Assembly (NCBI RefSeq): GCF_910591885.1
Contig: NW_025963553.1
Location: 744,001-808,000 of the forward strand
DNA length: 64,000 bases
Source of the DNA: Bombus terrestris
Lineage: Eukaryota > Arthropoda > Insecta > Hymenoptera > Apidae
Direction: 5' to 3'
Shown: positions 62,857 to 64,000 of the stretch, in pieces
Position numbering within the stretch: the first letter of the stretch is position 1
Layout of the letters: each line of letters starts with the position of its first letter
Translations under genes and position numbers: made by a program
The notes under the pieces: generated by a model
Databases searched by the model: none
Seen by the model: only the letters and a program-made list of their open reading frames with translations
What the model was told of the DNA's origin: nothing

Positions 62857-63278
62857 AGACAATATAAGGTGTATGTATAGCTTGGAAATTGTAACCGTTG
62901 CTCGCTCGCTCCGCTCGCTCGTAAAAATTTAGTCCAACCTCACATCCGATCCGACACGTTCGCAAATTTGAAATAAGTCGCCTCCATGTCAAATGACTAA
63001 CGCAAGAGGGATTGGCTTTAGGTTAGGCTATAGCTTTCGAGCGAGCGCAGCGAGCGAGGGACGCGGAGAGGTGTGTCGCAATCGAACGGTGTGGCACACG
63101 TGGACATTGAAATATTCGCAACAGCCCGAGGAGCCGGAAGTCTTTATCCTATTGCCTACTGACAAATGTTTACAGTTCACCAATAGTTTCACATAAATAG
63201 TACTATTTCCTCATAGTACAGTGCAATGTGATTTCCGAAATGGCTGACAAAATTAGGTACAAACACGAAATATATGCA
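62857..63278 (+). repeat. Hybrid monomer M150 (q-type start, u-type rest)
   Basis: The start has AGACAAT, GGTGTATG and TTGTAACC (62890) as in q, but the left arm is CTCGCTCGCTCC, and from there the monomer is u (CACATCCGATCC, GGCTTTAGG, GTCGCAATCG). The exchange point falls at about 62897-62910, inside the left hairpin arm, and r, s and t are skipped. Confidence 0.82.
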
Positions 63279-64000
63279 AGGCAATATAAGGTATATGTAT
63301 AGCTTGGAAATTGCGACCGTTGCTCGCTCGGTCCGCTCGCTCGCAAAAATTTAGTCCAACCTCACATCCGATCCGACACGTTCGCAAATTTGAAATAAGT
63401 CGCCTCCATGTCGAATGACTAACGCAAGAGGGATTGGATTTAGGTTAGGCTATAGCTTTCGAGCGAGCACGGCGAGCGAGGGACGCGGAGAGGTGTGTCA
63501 CAATCGAATGGTGTGGCACACGTGGACATTGAAATATTCGCACCAGCAGGAGGAGCCGGAAGTCTTTATCCTATTGCCTACTGACAAATGTTTACAGTTC
63601 ACCAATAGTTTCACATAAATAGTACTATTTCCTCATAGTACAGTGCAATGTGATTTCCGAAATGGCTGACATACTTAGGTACTAACACGAAATATATGCA
63701 AGGCAATATAAGGTATATGTATAGCTTGGAAATTGTGTCCGTTGCTCGCTCGCTCCGCCCGCTCGTAAAAATTTAGTCCAACCTCACATCCGATCCGACA
63801 CGTTCGCAAATTTGAAATAAGTCGCCTCCATGTCGAATGACTAACGCAAGAGGGATTGGTTTTAGGTTAGGCTATAGCTTTCGAGCGAGCGCAGCGTGCG
63901 AGGGACGCGGAGAGGTGTGTCACAATCGAACGGTGTGGCACACGGGGAGATTGAAATATTCGCACAGAGACCGAGGAGCCGGAGTTCTTTATCCTATTGC
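63279..64000 (+). repeat. M151 and partial M152 at the right edge
   Basis: M151 (63279) has CTCGGTCC and CGCAAAAATTTAG. M152 (63701) is v-type, with TTGTGTCC, GCAGCGTGCG and CGCACAGAGACCG, and is cut by the window end at phase 300. The array therefore continues to the right. Confidence 0.9.

Larger units (their letters stand above)
1..64000 (+). repeat. 422-bp tandem satellite array, 151 full monomers plus a partial one
   Basis: The landmark aggcaat recurs every 422 bases, always on the plus strand, with no foreign sequence between copies. Rare phase variants include agacaat (for example 48510, 49353, 52730), gggcaat (50197, 53574, 55685) and aagcaat (61172). Of the 151 complete monomers, 131 are 422 bp. 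The exceptions are 420 bp (M17), 418 bp (M27, M54, M65, M73, M96), 423 bp (M112, M114, M120, M123, M128, M133, M136) and 421 bp (M115, M117, M125, M140, M147, M148, M149). These lengths sum exactly to the start of the last monomer at 63701. The array is open at both ends. Such an array is characteristic of eukaryotic heterochromatin. Whether it is centromeric, pericentromeric, subtelomeric or on a B chromosome cannot be told from sequence. Confidence 0.98.

Noticed and set aside
1..64000. CRISPR-like array of repeats and spacers
   Set aside because: The whole 422-bp unit is repeated. There are no short repeats separated by unique spacers and no cas genes.
1..64000. Ribosomal intergenic spacer subrepeats
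   Set aside because: No rRNA coding sequence, promoter or terminator motif is present anywhere in 64 kb, and the array is far longer than usual spacer subrepeats.

Overview
The whole window is one uninterrupted head-to-tail satellite DNA array. I count 151 complete monomers plus a final 300-base piece. Of the complete monomers, 131 are exactly 422 bp and the other 20 are 418, 420, 421 or 423 bp. Using the start of the first base as phase 1, monomers begin at 1, 423, 845 and so on to 63701; they are numbered M1 to M152 below. No insertion longer than 1 bp, no inversion, no transposon, no rRNA or tRNA gene and no convincing protein gene interrupts the array, and it runs off both ends of the window. 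This is typical of eukaryotic heterochromatin (centromeric, pericentromeric, subtelomeric or B-chromosome type), not of a bacterium, virus or gene-bearing region. The host cannot be named from the sequence. A doubled TTAGG in many monomers would fit an arthropod but is far too short to prove one.

The structure is in the order of monomer variants. Zone I (1 to about 27.4 kb) holds a seven-type higher-order unit, here lettered b-c-d-e-f-g-h (2954 bp). It is complete at 12233-15186 and 17719-20672, shortened to six monomers at 15187-17718, and partial at 7173 to about 9.4 kb. A five-monomer repeat lies at 3.4-6.9 kb, and an 11-monomer unit (4638 bp) at 18985-23622 is repeated over nine monomers from 23623. 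Zone II (about 27.4-46.8 kb) is a 9702-bp, 23-monomer block present twice in tandem, with no difference found in the stretches I compared. Each copy contains an older, nested seven-monomer (2950 bp) duplication. Zone III (46.8-64 kb) is a different subfamily set, lettered p to w. Its five-type core q-r-s-t-u appears three times between 49.35 and 56.95 kb, followed by a scrambled right part.

Within a monomer the most striking feature is a pair of CTCG-rich inverted arms (phase 44-65 and 182-203) that could form a stem of about 21 bp around a loop of about 116 bases. In M83 and M84, and in their 9.7-kb copies M106 and M107, both members of one predicted base pair are changed together (T to A and A to T), so pairing is kept. 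Other landmarks are a variable 17-bp motif resembling the mammalian CENP-B box on the right arm, a 14-bp palindrome at phase 339-352, and a two-state block at phase 111-155 in which all four combinations of its halves occur.

The monomers do not work together as genes. The sequence records repeated unequal exchange, segmental duplication and short-tract conversion. Open frames of 60 to 113 codons recur only because the DNA repeats. They are judged non-coding because 422 is not a multiple of three and stop codons arise repeatedly in sister monomers.
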